From Flavobacterium aquicola (GTDB lineage Bacteria; Bacteroidota; Bacteroidia; Flavobacteriales; Flavobacteriaceae), in contig NZ_QUNI01000003.1 in the NCBI RefSeq assembly GCF_003385115.1, positions 186,001 to 250,000 on the forward strand: DNA of 64,000 nt, written 5' to 3'. Positions 1-11,000 of the stretch are shown piece after piece (position 1 is the first letter of the stretch; every line of letters starts with the position of its first letter). The notes under the pieces were generated by a model. The model did no database searches. It was not told the DNA's origin and saw nothing but the letters and a program-made list of their open reading frames with translations. A program made the position numbers and the translations under genes.

Positions 1-1
1 T

Positions 2-859
2 AAACCTATCTTTGGTTATAGAGCGATGATTATGTCAATTATAGCTATTGCATTTTTGTCAACAATCGTTTGGGGTCACCATATGTTTATTTCTGGTATG
101 AATCCGTTCTTGGGATCTGTATTTACCTTTACAACATTATTGATTGCGATTCCATCTGCTGTAAAAGCATTTAACTATATCACTACACTTTGGAAAGGTA
201 ATCTTCAAATGAATCCAGCGATGTTGTTTTCTATTGGTTTAGTTTCTACTTTCATTACTGGAGGTTTAACTGGAATTATTCTTGGAGACAGTACTTTGGA
301 TATTAACGTTCACGATACTTATTTTGTTGTTGCTCACTTTCACTTGGTAATGGGTATATCTGCACTATACGGTATGTTTGCGGGTGTTTATCACTGGTAT
401 CCAAAAATGTTCGGAAGAATGCTGAACAAGAATTTAGGTTATGTTCACTTCTGGGTAACTGCGGTTTGTGCTTATGGAGTTTTCTTCCCAATGCACTTTA
501 TTGGATTAGCTGGTTTGCCAAGACGTTATTATACAAATACAAACTTCCCACTTTTTGATGATTTGCAAAATGTAAACGTATTGATTACAACTTTTGCTTT
601 GATCGGTGGAGCTTTCCAATTAGTATTCTTGTACAATTTCTTCGTTAGTATTTTCTACGGTAAGAAAGCAGTTCAAAATCCATGGAAATCTAATACTTTA
701 GAATGGACTACTCCAGTAGAGCATATCCACGGTAACTGGCCAGGAGAAATTCCTCACGTACACCGTTGGCCTTATGATTACAGTAATCCTGGACATGAAG
801 AGGATTTTGTACCTCAGACAGTTCCAATGAAAGAAGGAGAAGTAGTTTTACATCACTAA
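2..859 (+). CDS. ctaD: cytochrome c oxidase subunit I, 3' part
   Basis: C-terminal half of the catalytic subunit of an aa3/caa3-type cytochrome c oxidase, which reduces O2 to water in the inner membrane. The frame is open to the left edge, so the 5' part lies outside; the internal ATG at 26 is not the start. Visible signatures are the His-His pair in WGHHMF (CuB ligands) and HDTYFVVAHFHLVMG, which carries the heme a3 and heme a histidines. Several hydrophobic helices follow, then a hydrophilic tail ending LHH. A hairpin terminator follows directly, so this ends an operon. The subunit III, IV and assembly genes lie 18 kb downstream. Confidence 0.95.
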   Translation, partial: KPIFGYRAMIMSIIAIAFLSTIVWGHHMFISGMNPFLGSVFTFTTLLIAIPSAVKAFNYITTLWKGNLQMNPAMLFSIGLVSTFITGGLTGIILGDSTLDINVHDTYFVVAHFHLVMGISALYGMFAGVYHWYPKMFGRMLNKNLGYVHFWVTAVCAYGVFFPMHFIGLAGLPRRYYTNTNFPLFDDLQNVNVLITTFALIGGAFQLVFLYNFFVSIFYGKKAVQNPWKSNTLEWTTPVEHIHGNWPGEIPHVHRWPYDYSNPGHEEDFVPQTVPMKEGEVVLHH

Positions 860-879
860 AATTTCAATAAAATTATATA

Positions 880-912
880 AATGCCTTTCATTAAATGAGA
901 GGCATTTTTTTA
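880..912 (+). terminator. Rho-independent terminator after ctaD
   Basis: Inverted repeat AATGCCT ... AGGCATT with a short AT-rich loop, followed by a run of seven T. It lies about 20 bases after the oxidase subunit I stop and before ruvB. Confidence 0.8.
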
Positions 913-943
913 TTACAATGATTACTTTTTTTATCTTTATCAA

Positions 944-1966
944 ATGAACGAGAACTTAGATCCTACGAATAATAATTTTAGCCCAGAAGAGATAGATATT
1001 GAAAAAAGATTAAGGCCACTGTCTTTTGATGATTTTTCGGGTCAGGATCAGGTATTGGAAAATCTGAAGGTTTTTGTTGCAGCTGCTAATCAAAGGCGAG
1101 AGGCACTTGACCATACTCTTTTCCACGGACCTCCAGGTTTGGGTAAGACAACTTTGGCGAATATTTTGGCTAATGAATTAGAAGTAGGTATTAAAATTAC
1201 TTCTGGCCCTGTTTTGGATAAGCCTGGTGATTTGGCTGGATTGCTTACAAATCTTGAGGAACGGGATGTTTTGTTTATAGATGAAATCCACCGTTTGAGT
1301 CCAATAGTTGAGGAATATTTATACTCTGCTATGGAGGATTTCAAGATCGATATCATGATTGAGTCTGGGCCAAATGCCAGAACAGTACAAATTAATCTGA
1401 ATCCTTTTACGCTTATTGGTGCGACAACCCGTTCTGGACTTTTGACAGCTCCTATGCGTGCCCGTTTTGGTATATCATCAAGATTGCAATATTATACAAC
1501 TGAACTTTTGACGACTATTGTTGAACGAAGTGCTATGATCTTTAAAATGCCAATTACTATGGAAGCGGCGATAGAAATTGCAGGCAGAAGCAGAGGAACT
1601 CCGCGTATTGCTAATGCATTATTGCGTCGTGTTCGTGATTTTGCGCAGATAAAAGGAAATGGAACAATCGATATTGAAATTGCAAGATATGCCTTGAAAG
1701 CATTAAATGTTGATGCTCACGGTCTTGATGAAATGGATAATAAAATTCTGAATACTATTATTGATAAATTCAAAGGCGGTCCTGTAGGTTTAACGACTTT
1801 GGCAACAGCCGTATCCGAAAGCAGTGAAACTATAGAAGAGGTTTACGAACCTTTTCTGATTCAGGAAGGTTTTATTATGAGAACCCCTAGAGGAAGGGAA
1901 GTAACTGAAAAAGCCTATAAGCATTTGGGTAAAATTAAAACTAATATACAAGGCGGACTTTTTTAA
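944..1966 (+). CDS. ruvB: Holliday junction branch migration helicase RuvB
   Basis: AAA+ motor of the RuvAB complex, driving branch migration of Holliday junctions in recombinational repair. At 340 aa it has family length. Walker A GPPGLGKT is near residues 62-69, Walker B with FIDEIHRL near 110-118, and the sensor/arginine-finger region [18 protein letters not shown] near 160. The C-terminal winged helix ([17 protein letters not shown] onward) binds DNA. The start gives a normal N-terminus ([16 protein letters not shown]). The partner ruvA is about 5.5 kb downstream on the same strand, not in an operon with it. The P450 gene begins 18 bases after the stop. Confidence 0.97.
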   Translation: MNENLDPTNNNFSPEEIDIEKRLRPLSFDDFSGQDQVLENLKVFVAAANQRREALDHTLFHGPPGLGKTTLANILANELEVGIKITSGPVLDKPGDLAGLLTNLEERDVLFIDEIHRLSPIVEEYLYSAMEDFKIDIMIESGPNARTVQINLNPFTLIGATTRSGLLTAPMRARFGISSRLQYYTTELLTTIVERSAMIFKMPITMEAAIEIAGRSRGTPRIANALLRRVRDFAQIKGNGTIDIEIARYALKALNVDAHGLDEMDNKILNTIIDKFKGGPVGLTTLATAVSESSETIEEVYEPFLIQEGFIMRTPRGREVTEKAYKHLGKIKTNIQGGLF

Positions 1967-1984
1967 AATTTAGTATCATTTGCA

Positions 1985-3325
1985 ATGAATAAGAAATATA
2001 ATTATCCTGAAAAACTTTCAATAGTTAATTTCTTTTTAGATGCAGAAGGTATTCGAAGAAATCCTATTCCGTTTCATAAAAAATATTTTGATAAATTAGG
2101 CGATACTTTTTCTGTAAGAATAGGCAGGACTAAGCATTTGATGCTGTCAAGGGATAATGAAGTAGCGACTTATATATTACAGAAAAATCATAAAAACTAT
2201 CATAAGTCTAATATTCAAACAGTGTATTTGTCAAAATATCTTGGTAAAGGACTTTTGACATCCGATGGAGACTTTTGGCTAAAACAAAGAAGATTGATTC
2301 AGCCTGCTTTTCATAAACAGAAAATGAATCAGCTGGTTGCCAATATGGAACAGATTATCGATTCAGAATTGAAGGAACTTGCTGAAGAAAAACCAGTCGA
2401 TATATTTCCTGTAATGAGTCAGTTGGCGTATAATGTTGTTGCCAAATCATTGTTTCAGCTTTCTACTTCTGCTGAAACATTAAATAGAATAAAATTTATT
2501 ATAGATGAAGTACAGCAGTTCTTAATCAAAGAAGTAAGACTTCCTCATAAAGGCTGGTGGTTTTCTTTAAGCGGGCAGACTAAAAAGCATTTTCAATTGT
2601 CTTTAGAAAATAACAACATAATTAAGGGAATTATTGAGGAACGAATTGCTTCAGATGTGCAGACTAATGATTTGCTGCAGATGCTTCTTGAAACGAGATA
2701 TGAAGATACAGGTGAAGGGATGCCGGTGACTCAATTAATTGATGAGATAAAAATTCTTTTTGTAGCAGGTTATGAAACAACTGCAAATGCTTTGACTTTT
2801 ACGCTTTACCTTTTAGCAAAGCATCCTGATGTTCAGCAAAAAGTATGGCAGGAAATTGCAGAGATTGAATCACAAGAAGGCGAAACTGTCGATAAGCTGC
2901 AGAAAATGACTTATATCAATGCAGTTTTGAATGAATCAATGCGTTTCTATCCGCCAGCTTGGATTGTTGACAGGCAAAATGTTGTGGATGATACTATCAC
3001 TTCTTATTATATAAAAAAAGGAACACTCATTGGTATTTCATTGTATGAGTTACACCGCAATCCAAAATATTGGAAAAATCCCGATGAATTTAATCCGGAG
3101 CGATTTTTGGGTGAAGAAAAAAAACATTCTATGCAGTATTTTTATCCTTTCGGGGCAGGTCCCAGAATGTGTATAGGTACTGGTTTTGCTATTTATGAAA
3201 TGTGTATAACGCTTTTTAAAATTGTAAAAAAGTACGAGATAAAACCAGTTAGCGGTGAGGTTCAATTTAATCCGTTGGTTACTTTAAAACCAGTTGGAGT
3301 TGAAGTTTTATTTGCCAAAAGATAA
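1985..3325 (+). CDS. cytochrome P450
   Basis: Soluble heme-thiolate monooxygenase of 446 aa; substrate unknown. All key motifs are present: I-helix oxygen-activation motif AGYETT near residue 260, K-helix ExxR in ESMRFYPP near 315, and heme-binding loop [10 protein letters not shown] with the axial Cys near 395. No N-terminal membrane anchor is evident, as usual for bacterial P450s. It sits between ruvB (18 bp gap) and queG (1 bp overlap), so it is probably co-transcribed with housekeeping genes. No ferredoxin or ferredoxin reductase gene is adjacent, so the electron donor must come from elsewhere. Confidence 0.93.
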   Translation: MNKKYNYPEKLSIVNFFLDAEGIRRNPIPFHKKYFDKLGDTFSVRIGRTKHLMLSRDNEVATYILQKNHKNYHKSNIQTVYLSKYLGKGLLTSDGDFWLKQRRLIQPAFHKQKMNQLVANMEQIIDSELKELAEEKPVDIFPVMSQLAYNVVAKSLFQLSTSAETLNRIKFIIDEVQQFLIKEVRLPHKGWWFSLSGQTKKHFQLSLENNNIIKGIIEERIASDVQTNDLLQMLLETRYEDTGEGMPVTQLIDEIKILFVAGYETTANALTFTLYLLAKHPDVQQKVWQEIAEIESQEGETVDKLQKMTYINAVLNESMRFYPPAWIVDRQNVVDDTITSYYIKKGTLIGISLYELHRNPKYWKNPDEFNPERFLGEEKKHSMQYFYPFGAGPRMCIGTGFAIYEMCITLFKIVKKYEIKPVSGEVQFNPLVTLKPVGVEVLFAKR

Positions 3326-4248
3326 TGATAAATTCCAAAGAATCATATTCAAAGTTTATAAAGTCCGAAGCCAAGCGCCTCGGTTTTTTATCTTGTGGTA
3401 TATCAAAAGCTGGCTTTCTGGAAAAAGAAGCACCGCGTTTGGAAAATTGGCTGAATAATAATTATAATGGGCAGATGGCCTATATGGCAAATCACTTTGA
3501 TAAGCGTTTGGATCCAACTTTATTGGTAGATGATGCCAAAAGCGTGGTGTCACTTTTATTAAATTATTATCCCTCAGAAACCCAAAATCCTGATTCATAT
3601 AAGATCTCTAAATATGCTTATGGACAGGATTATCATTTCGTCATCAGAGAAAAACTCAATGAATTCTTGTTTTCAATTCAGCAAAATATTGGTGAAGTTT
3701 CAGGGCGTGCTTTTGTAGATTCAGCTCCTGTTCTTGATAAAGCTTGGGCAGCCAAAAGCGGTTTAGGATGGATTGGCAAAAACAGTAATCTGCTGACTCA
3801 AAAAACAGGCTCTTTTTATTTTATAGCTGAGCTTATTATTGATCTTGATTTGGAATACGACCACGCAGTTACGGATCATTGTGGTTCCTGCACCGCTTGT
3901 CTGGATGCTTGCCCTACACAGGCAATTGTTGCTCCGTATGTGGTTGACGGCAGTAAATGCATTTCTTATTTTACAATTGAACTGAAAGATAATATTCCAA
4001 TGGAAATGAAAGGCAAATTTGATGACTGGGCTTTTGGATGCGATGTTTGTCAGGATGTTTGTCCTTGGAACCGTTTTTCAAAACCGCATGATGAACCTTT
4101 ATTAAATGCAAACTCCGAATTACTTTCAATGTCCAAAAAAGACTGGATAGAAATTACCGAAGAAACTTTTAAAAAAGTGTTTAAGGATTCTCCTCTTAAA
4201 CGATCTAAATTTAATGGTCTACAGCGGAATATTCTTTTCTTAGAATAA
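3325..4248 (+). CDS. queG: epoxyqueuosine reductase QueG
   Basis: Catalyses the last step of queuosine synthesis, reducing epoxyqueuosine to queuosine in tRNA with cobalamin and two 4Fe-4S clusters. At 307 aa it is the short form without the C-terminal HEAT repeats of longer homologues. It shows [20 protein letters not shown] near residue 130 (catalytic Asp region) and two ferredoxin-type motifs, [12 protein letters not shown] near 185 and [10 protein letters not shown] near 238. The ATG overlaps the P450 stop (TAATG), which suggests translational coupling. Confidence 0.95.
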   Translation: MINSKESYSKFIKSEAKRLGFLSCGISKAGFLEKEAPRLENWLNNNYNGQMAYMANHFDKRLDPTLLVDDAKSVVSLLLNYYPSETQNPDSYKISKYAYGQDYHFVIREKLNEFLFSIQQNIGEVSGRAFVDSAPVLDKAWAAKSGLGWIGKNSNLLTQKTGSFYFIAELIIDLDLEYDHAVTDHCGSCTACLDACPTQAIVAPYVVDGSKCISYFTIELKDNIPMEMKGKFDDWAFGCDVCQDVCPWNRFSKPHDEPLLNANSELLSMSKKDWIEITEETFKKVFKDSPLKRSKFNGLQRNILFLE

Positions 4249-4422
4249 ATCGTAATATTGATGCAGCTTTATCATTATCTTTTATGGTATTAAAGACTGT
4301 TTTTATTTAAGGTTTTATAATTTTTTAAGTCTCAGCTATGTTTTAAAGGGCTAAATAATTTTATTTTTTTGCTTTTTGTATATCTTTTTTTTCTAAATTT
4401 AACTTTCTAAAAATCATCTATT

Positions 4423-4848
4423 ATGACTGTAAATCAGATATTAAGAACAAAAGGAGCGGAAGTTTATTCTATTATTTCAACCATTACTGTATTTGAAGCG
4501 CTGAGAGTCATGGGTGAAAAAAATATAGGAGCTGTCCTCGTAATTGAAAATGGTGAGTTAAAAGGAATTTTATCGGAGAGAGATTATGCTAGAAAAATAG
4601 TTTTAAAAGATAAGTCTTCCAAAAAAACACCAGTAAGTGAAATCATGGAGTGCGATGTGGTAACTGTCAAACCTTCTGATGATTTGGAATTTTGTATGGA
4701 GATAATGAGTAAAAGAAGAATTAGACATTTGCCAGTGATTGAAAATGGATCAATAATTGGACTTGTCTCTATTGGAGATGTGGTAAAAGCCATAATTGAA
4801 GTGCAGAAAGAAACCATTAAGCATTTGGATTCTTATATATCGCGTTAA
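4423..4848 (+). CDS. CBS-domain protein
   Basis: Small cytosolic protein of 141 aa made almost entirely of two CBS domains, which usually bind adenosine nucleotides. First domain is about residues 8-65 (VFEALRVMGEKNIGAVLVIE, GILSERDYAR); second about 72-130 (LEFCMEIMSKRRIRHLPVIE, GLVSIGDVV). No catalytic domain is attached, so it is a stand-alone sensor or regulator of unknown partner. The upstream 174 bp gap and a downstream hairpin suggest its own transcription unit. Confidence 0.9.
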   Translation: MTVNQILRTKGAEVYSIISTITVFEALRVMGEKNIGAVLVIENGELKGILSERDYARKIVLKDKSSKKTPVSEIMECDVVTVKPSDDLEFCMEIMSKRRIRHLPVIENGSIIGLVSIGDVVKAIIEVQKETIKHLDSYISR

Positions 4849-4878
4849 GTAGTTATCGATCATATTGTTTAAAAAAAA

Positions 4879-4914
4879 GTGGCTGCGGTATTACGCAGCT
4901 ATTTTTTTTAAAAT
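4879..4914 (+). terminator. Rho-independent terminator after CBS gene
   Basis: GGCTGCG and CGCAGCT arms around a short loop (GTATTA), followed by a run of T, 30 bases after the CBS stop and upstream of the maeB promoter region. Confidence 0.75.
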
Positions 4915-4980
4915 AGATTATCTGAAAATAAAATATAAGAATAGGATAATATAATAGTGCCTGTTTTGATTGAAGTAAAC

Positions 4981-4988
4981 TATATTTG
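4981..4988 (+). promoter_or_regulatory. -7 promoter element of maeB
   Basis: TATATTTG matches the Bacteroidota -7 consensus TAnnTTTG and lies 25 bases before the maeB ATG. A TTG lies upstream, but closer than the usual 17-23 base spacing, so only the -7 box is convincing. Confidence 0.5.
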
Positions 4989-5013
4989 TTTGTTGAAAAA
5001 ATAAATTAAAAAA

Positions 5014-7299
5014 ATGGACAAAGACAGTAAAAGAAGAGAAGCGTTATTGTATCACGCTGAGCCAACTCCAGGAAAAATACAAGTAGTCCCTACCAAAAAA
5101 TATGCAACCCAAAGAGATTTGTCTTTGGCTTATTCTCCTGGAGTTGCTGAACCGTGTTTGGAAATCGCCAAAGACATAAATAATGTTTATAAATACACTG
5201 CAAAAGGAAATTTAGTTGCTGTTATCTCAAATGGGACAGCTGTTTTAGGACTTGGTAACATTGGACCAGAAGCTGGAAAACCAGTAATGGAAGGAAAAGG
5301 CCTTTTGTTTAAAATATTTGCGGATATCGATGTATTTGATATTGAAATTGGTACCGAAGATGTTGAAGAGTTTATACAGACTGTAAAAAACATAGCGCCA
5401 ACATTTGGCGGAATTAATTTAGAAGATATTAAGGCTCCTGAATCATTTGAAATCGAACGCAGACTAGTTGAAGAATTGAATATTCCTGTGATGCATGATG
5501 ATCAGCATGGGACGGCAATTATATCTTCTGCAGCTTTAATTAACGCATTGGAATTGGCTGATAAAAAAGCTGAAGATGTAAAAATGGTCGTTTCTGGGGC
5601 AGGTTCAGCAGCGATTGCTTGTACTGATTTGTATGTTTTACTAGGAGTGAAAAAAGAGAATATTTTAATGTACAACAGTAAAGGACTTTTAACTAAAGAT
5701 AATTCGTCTTTGTCTGAATTACAGCAAAAATATGCAGTAGAAGGGGAGCGAATTAGTTTAGAATCGGCTGTAAAAAATGCTGATGTTTTTATTGGTCTGT
5801 CTTCTGCCGATGTTTTGAGTTCTCAAATGTTATTGTCAATGGCAGACAATCCAATTGTTTTTGCTATGGCAAACCCAAATCCTGAAATTGCCTATGATCT
5901 TGCCGTTTCTACCCGTAAGGATGTAATTATGGCAACAGGACGCTCGGATCATCCTAATCAAGTTAATAATGTACTTGGTTTCCCATATATTTTTCGAGGA
6001 GCGTTAGATGTTCGTGCTACAAAAATAAATGAAGCCATGAAAATGGCTGCTGTAAAATCTCTTGCCGCACTTGCAAAAGAGAATGTTCCAGAGCAGGTGA
6101 ATATTGCTTATGGTGCTAAAAAACTGGTATTTGGCAGAGAATATATTATACCAAAACCTTTCGATCCTAGATTAATATCTGAAGTTGCTCCTGCGGTTGC
6201 AAAAGCGGCTATGGACTCTGGTGTTGCATTAAATCCAATAACAGATTGGGATAAATACAAAGAGGAATTATTGGAACGTTTGGGGAACGATAACAAAATG
6301 GTTCGCTTAATTACTAACAGAGCCAAAACTGATCCTAAAAGAATTGTTTTTGCCGAAGCAGAACAATTGGATGTTTTAAAAGCAGCTCAGATTGTTTATG
6401 AAGATGGTATAGGTTTCCCAATTTTATTAGGAAATAAAGAAATTATCTTAGAATTAAAAGAAGAGTTAGGGTTTGATGCCGATGTGCAGATTATAGATCC
6501 AAAACTGGAAGAAGAACAAGAAAGAAGAACCAGATACGCTACCGAATTATGGGAGTCAAGAAAAAGAAATGGTACTTCGCTATTCGATGCTGAAAAGTTC
6601 ATGAGAGAGCGTAACTATTTTGCAGCTATGATGGTCAATACAGGAGAGGCAGATGCAATGGTTTCCGGACATTCTAGAAGTTATCCATCTGTGGTTAAAC
6701 CGTTATTGCAGATAATAGGGAAAGCACCTCATGTTTCGCTGGTGGCTACGACCAATATTATGATGACCGCCAGAGGTCCAATGTTTTTATCGGATACTGC
6801 AATAAATGTTAATCCAACGGCAGAAGAATTGGCAAAAATTGCTGTTATGACTGCTAATACTGCAAAAATGTTTGGTGTTGAGCCTGTGATAGCTATGGTA
6901 TCATATTCTAATTTTGGCTCATCGGCAAATGTAAGTGCTTCAAAAGTAAAAGAAGCAGTTGCATATCTGCATCAGCATCATCCCGAGATTATTGTAGACG
7001 GCGAAGTTCAAGCTGATTTTGCTTTGAATCCAGATATGCTGTCTGCTAAGTTTCCTTTTTCAAAATTAGCTGGAAAAAAAGTAAATACTTTGGTTTTTCC
7101 AAATCTTGAATCGGCTAACATTACTTATAAATTAATGAAAGAACTGAATAAAAATGGATCAATAGGACCAATTATGATGGGAATGAAACACCCAGTTCAT
7201 GTTTTTCAATTAGGCGCCAGTGTTGAGGAAATGGTGAACATGGCTGCTATTGCAGTTATCGATGCCCAAGAAAAAAGCATGAGATTAAAAGGGAAATAA
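5014..7299 (+). CDS. maeB: NADP-dependent malic enzyme fused to phosphotransacetylase-like domain
   Basis: MaeB-type enzyme of 761 aa, oxidatively decarboxylating malate to pyruvate with NADP reduction. Residues 1 to about 420 form the malic enzyme part, with SPGVAEPCLEIAKD, the metal-binding region VMHDDQHGTAI and a Rossmann motif (VVSGAGSAAIACTDLY) near 190-205. About 430-761 is a phosphate acetyl/butyryltransferase domain, typical of MaeB and thought to be regulatory (acetyl-CoA inhibition in E. coli MaeB). Length and architecture are normal. It appears monocistronic, with its own -7 box and 143 bp before ruvA. Confidence 0.95.
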   Translation: MDKDSKRREALLYHAEPTPGKIQVVPTKKYATQRDLSLAYSPGVAEPCLEIAKDINNVYKYTAKGNLVAVISNGTAVLGLGNIGPEAGKPVMEGKGLLFKIFADIDVFDIEIGTEDVEEFIQTVKNIAPTFGGINLEDIKAPESFEIERRLVEELNIPVMHDDQHGTAIISSAALINALELADKKAEDVKMVVSGAGSAAIACTDLYVLLGVKKENILMYNSKGLLTKDNSSLSELQQKYAVEGERISLESAVKNADVFIGLSSADVLSSQMLLSMADNPIVFAMANPNPEIAYDLAVSTRKDVIMATGRSDHPNQVNNVLGFPYIFRGALDVRATKINEAMKMAAVKSLAALAKENVPEQVNIAYGAKKLVFGREYIIPKPFDPRLISEVAPAVAKAAMDSGVALNPITDWDKYKEELLERLGNDNKMVRLITNRAKTDPKRIVFAEAEQLDVLKAAQIVYEDGIGFPILLGNKEIILELKEELGFDADVQIIDPKLEEEQERRTRYATELWESRKRNGTSLFDAEKFMRERNYFAAMMVNTGEADAMVSGHSRSYPSVVKPLLQIIGKAPHVSLVATTNIMMTARGPMFLSDTAINVNPTAEELAKIAVMTANTAKMFGVEPVIAMVSYSNFGSSANVSASKVKEAVAYLHQHHPEIIVDGEVQADFALNPDMLSAKFPFSKLAGKKVNTLVFPNLESANITYKLMKELNKNGSIGPIMMGMKHPVHVFQLGASVEEMVNMAAIAVIDAQEKSMRLKGK

Positions 7300-7418
7300 A
7301 CTCGAAATTCCGACTTACTAAGATTTGAGATTTTAAGATTAGAAATGCGTTATATTGGTTCGTGCTTATAAAGTGTAGACCATTAGTGTTTTGATTATCT
7401 TTTAATCTCAAATTTTAT

Positions 7419-7426
7419 TATATTTG
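7419..7426 (+). promoter_or_regulatory. -7 promoter element of ruvA
   Basis: TATATTTG, a full match to TAnnTTTG, 16 bases before the ruvA ATG. It lies just after one arm of a 9-bp inverted repeat (7324-7332 and 7404-7412). Confidence 0.45.
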
Positions 7427-7442
7427 GGCCTATAATTTATTT

Positions 7443-8024
7443 ATGATAGCACATTTACAAGGAAAATTAGTAGAAAAAAACCCTACAGAAGTTGTGATCG
7501 ATTGTAGTGGAGTTGGTTACCATGTGAATATATCTTTGCACACCTATTCTTTACTGCCTAATACTGATTTTATAAAGCTGTTTACATATCTGCAGATAAA
7601 GGAAGATGCGCATGTATTGTTCGGTTTTGTCGAGAAATCTGAAAGAGAAATTTTTAAAATGTTATTGTCAGTATCTGGTATTGGTGCTGGTATTGCCCGA
7701 ACAATGCTTTCTTCTTTGGAACCCAAACAGATTATTAATGCAATTGCATCTGGAGATGTCGTAACTATTCAGAAAATAAAAGGAATTGGAAGTAAAACTG
7801 CACAAAGGGTAATTCTAGATTTAAAAGAGAAAGTGTTAAAATTGTATGATTTGGACGAAGTTTCAATGCTGCAAAGCAATACAAATAAAGATGAGGCGTT
7901 ATCTGCTTTAGAAGTTCTTGGTTTTGTTCGAAAAACTTCTGAAAAAGTTATTGAAAAGATCATCAAAGAAGATCCAGAGGCTACTGTGGAAACTATAATT
8001 AAAAAAGCTTTAAAAAATTTATAA
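7443..8024 (+). CDS. ruvA: Holliday junction branch migration protein RuvA
   Basis: DNA-binding subunit of RuvAB; its tetramer grips the Holliday junction and loads RuvB. The 193 aa protein has the three expected parts: N-terminal OB fold (MIAHLQGKLVEKNPTEVVID), two helix-hairpin-helix motifs (LLSVSGIGAGIARTML and IQKIKGIGSKTAQRV) and a C-terminal domain III (EALSALEVLGFVRKTSEKVI) that contacts RuvB. sprA follows after 25 bp and may be co-transcribed. Confidence 0.96.
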   Translation: MIAHLQGKLVEKNPTEVVIDCSGVGYHVNISLHTYSLLPNTDFIKLFTYLQIKEDAHVLFGFVEKSEREIFKMLLSVSGIGAGIARTMLSSLEPKQIINAIASGDVVTIQKIKGIGSKTAQRVILDLKEKVLKLYDLDEVSMLQSNTNKDEALSALEVLGFVRKTSEKVIEKIIKEDPEATVETIIKKALKNL

Positions 8025-8049
8025 GAGGTCATTTACTAGCCTGATTGAT

Positions 8050-11000
8050 ATGCATAAAATCTACTTTTTTTTGCTGGTGTTTTTTTGTGGCTTTGTGTCT
8101 CAGGCTCAAGTGCAAGATGCTGTTCAGGATACGATAAAAAAAGGATATGATGTTGGTGAAATTCAATTAGCAAATCCTCAGAGCATATTGTCTGCTTATA
8201 CTTATGACCCCGTTACTAATACCTATATTTATACCAATTCAGTAGACGATTTTAATATCAATTACCCAATTGTACTGACTCCAGCAGAGTATGAAAAAAT
8301 TCGGCTGAAAGAATCAATGAGTCAATATTTTAATCAAAAACTGGATGCAATTGATGGTAATAAAAAAGGAAGTGACGCTGCTAAAAAAGATTTATTACCT
8401 CGTTATTATATAAAATCAGGATTGTTTGAATCTATTTTTGGAAGTAATACTATTGACGTTAAACCTACAGGGTCTATCGAAGTGGATTTAGGATTGCTTT
8501 ATACCAAACAAGATAATCCTGCATTTTCATCTAGAAATCGAACCAATACCTCATTTGATTTTAATCAGCGAATAAGTATGAGTCTGCTGGGGAAAGTTGG
8601 TACAAGACTTCAGGTGAATGCTAATTTTGATACTCAGTCTACTTTTGCTTTTCAAAATTTATTAAAACTGGAATACACGCCTGCAGATGATGATATTGTC
8701 CGCAAAATTGAAGTTGGAAATGTCAGCATGCCTTTGAATAGTACTTTGATTCAAGGGGCGCAAAGTTTATTTGGAGTAAAAACCGAATTGCAATTTGGAA
8801 AAACTACTGTAACAGGTGTTTTCTCGGAACAAAAATCACAGGCCAAAAGCGTTACGGCACAAGGCGGCGGTACTATTCAGGAGTTTGAAATGTATGGATT
8901 AGATTATGATAATGACCGGCATTTTTTCCTATCTCAATATTTTAGAGATAAATATGATGCCTCTTTAAAAAGTTATCCGCTAATTAGCTCTAGGGTTCAG
9001 ATTACAAGAATAGAAGTTTGGGTCACCAATAAACAGAATAGGGTAAATGCAACAAGCAATAATTTACGAAATATTATTGCACTTCAGGATTTAGGGGAAG
9101 GGGAGTTGGCAGACTCGGAAGGTAATCCAATAATTGGCAGGCAAAATGAGGTAGTAGTTTTGGATCCTATTCCGTCAGATTTTTTCATTAACCAGCCAAA
9201 TTTAAAAAAATCCTATCCATCAGATAATAAGAATAATAAATATGACCCAGCTTTAATTAGTTCTAATACAGGATATCTAAATAGTAATATTCGTGAAATT
9301 GTTACGGCAAAATCTGGATTCTCGCCTTCAATTGATGTTAATGAAGGACAGGATTACTCAAAATTAGAAAACGCAAGGAAGCTATTGCCAAATGAGTATA
9401 CTTTTAATGCGCAATTGGGTTATATTTCTTTGCAGCAGCGATTGGGAAATGATGAAATTTTGGCTGTGGCATATCAATATTCCATTGGCGATAAAGTATA
9501 TCAAGTGGGAGAGTTTGCAAATGACGGAGTAGACGCAACAGTCGTTGGAGGAAATCAATCTTCTAATCAAACGGTAATTTCTCAGACTTTAATTTTGAAA
9601 ATGCTAAAAAGCAGTCTGACAAATGTAGCAAATCCTGTTTGGAATCTGATGATGAAAAACATTTATCAGATACAGGGAGCTTACCAATTGATTCAGGAGG
9701 ATTTTAGATTAAACATTTTATATAAAAATCCATCGGCATTAAATTATATAACACCTGTTGCAGGAACTCCTTTTCCTGACGAGGATAATCAAAATTTAAA
9801 TCCGCCAAAACCTTATACTGTTACCAATACTACCTTATTGAAAGTATTTGATGTAGATAAACTTAATTATAACAACGACCCGCAAGCAGGAGGAGACGGT
9901 TTTTTTGATTTTATTCCTGGTATGACCGTTGACAGTCAAAATGGAAGATTGATTTTTACCACTAAAGAGCCTTTTGGTGAATTACTGTTTTCTAAGCTGG
10001 GAACAGGTGACCCTACAGAAAATTATAATGATGTAACGACCTATAACGATAATCAGAAAAAATATGTAAATCCATATATGTACCGTGTCACGCAGGCCAA
10101 AGCTATACAATATCCTGAGCTGAATAAATTCCTTTTGCGGGGAAAATATAAATCTGTGGGCGGGGACGGAATTCCAATAGGTGCGTTTAATGTTCCGTTA
10201 GGTTCTGTTAAAGTTACAGCTGCGGGCAGGGTTTTGGTCGAAGGAGTAGATTATAGCGTAAATTATCAATTAGGAAAAGTTCAGATTCTTGATCCTTCGC
10301 TGCAGGCTTCGAACACACCAATTGAAATTTCATTAGAAAATAATTCAATATTTGGCCAGCAGACCAGAAGGTTTTTTGGTGTGAATGTAGATCATTTAAT
10401 TTCAGAAAATTTTATGGTCGGTGCTACTTTTTTGAATATGAAAGAAAAGCCGTTTACTCAAAAATCCAGTTATGGACAAGAATCAGTTAATAATAGTATT
10501 TTTGGGTTTCATGGTAATTTTTCTTCTGAAGTTCCATTTTTTACACGTTTGGTTAATAAACTGCCTAATATAGATACGGATGCTCCCTCATCAATTGCTG
10601 TTAGTGGTGAATTAGCTTATTTAATGCCAAACGCATCGAAAGGAGATAGTTTTGAGGGCCAATCTACAATCTATGTTGATGATTTTGAAAGTTCACAGAC
10701 ATCAATAGATTTACGGTCTCCTTTTGCCTGGACTTTATCTTCCACTCCTGAAGATAACAATATCAGTACTTATGACTTTAATGGTAAATTAGATGGTCTT
10801 GATTCTGGTTTTAAAAGAGCAAAATTAGCATGGTATTCTATAGATCCCGTTTTTTATACCTCAAAACCATCGGGAATATCTAATGATGATTTGTCTACAA
10901 ATGCCACAAGGAGAGTTTATAGTGAAGAATTGTATCCGTTAACTGATATTGCTCAAGGACAGTCCCTTGTGGTAAATACATTGGATATGAGTTATTATCC

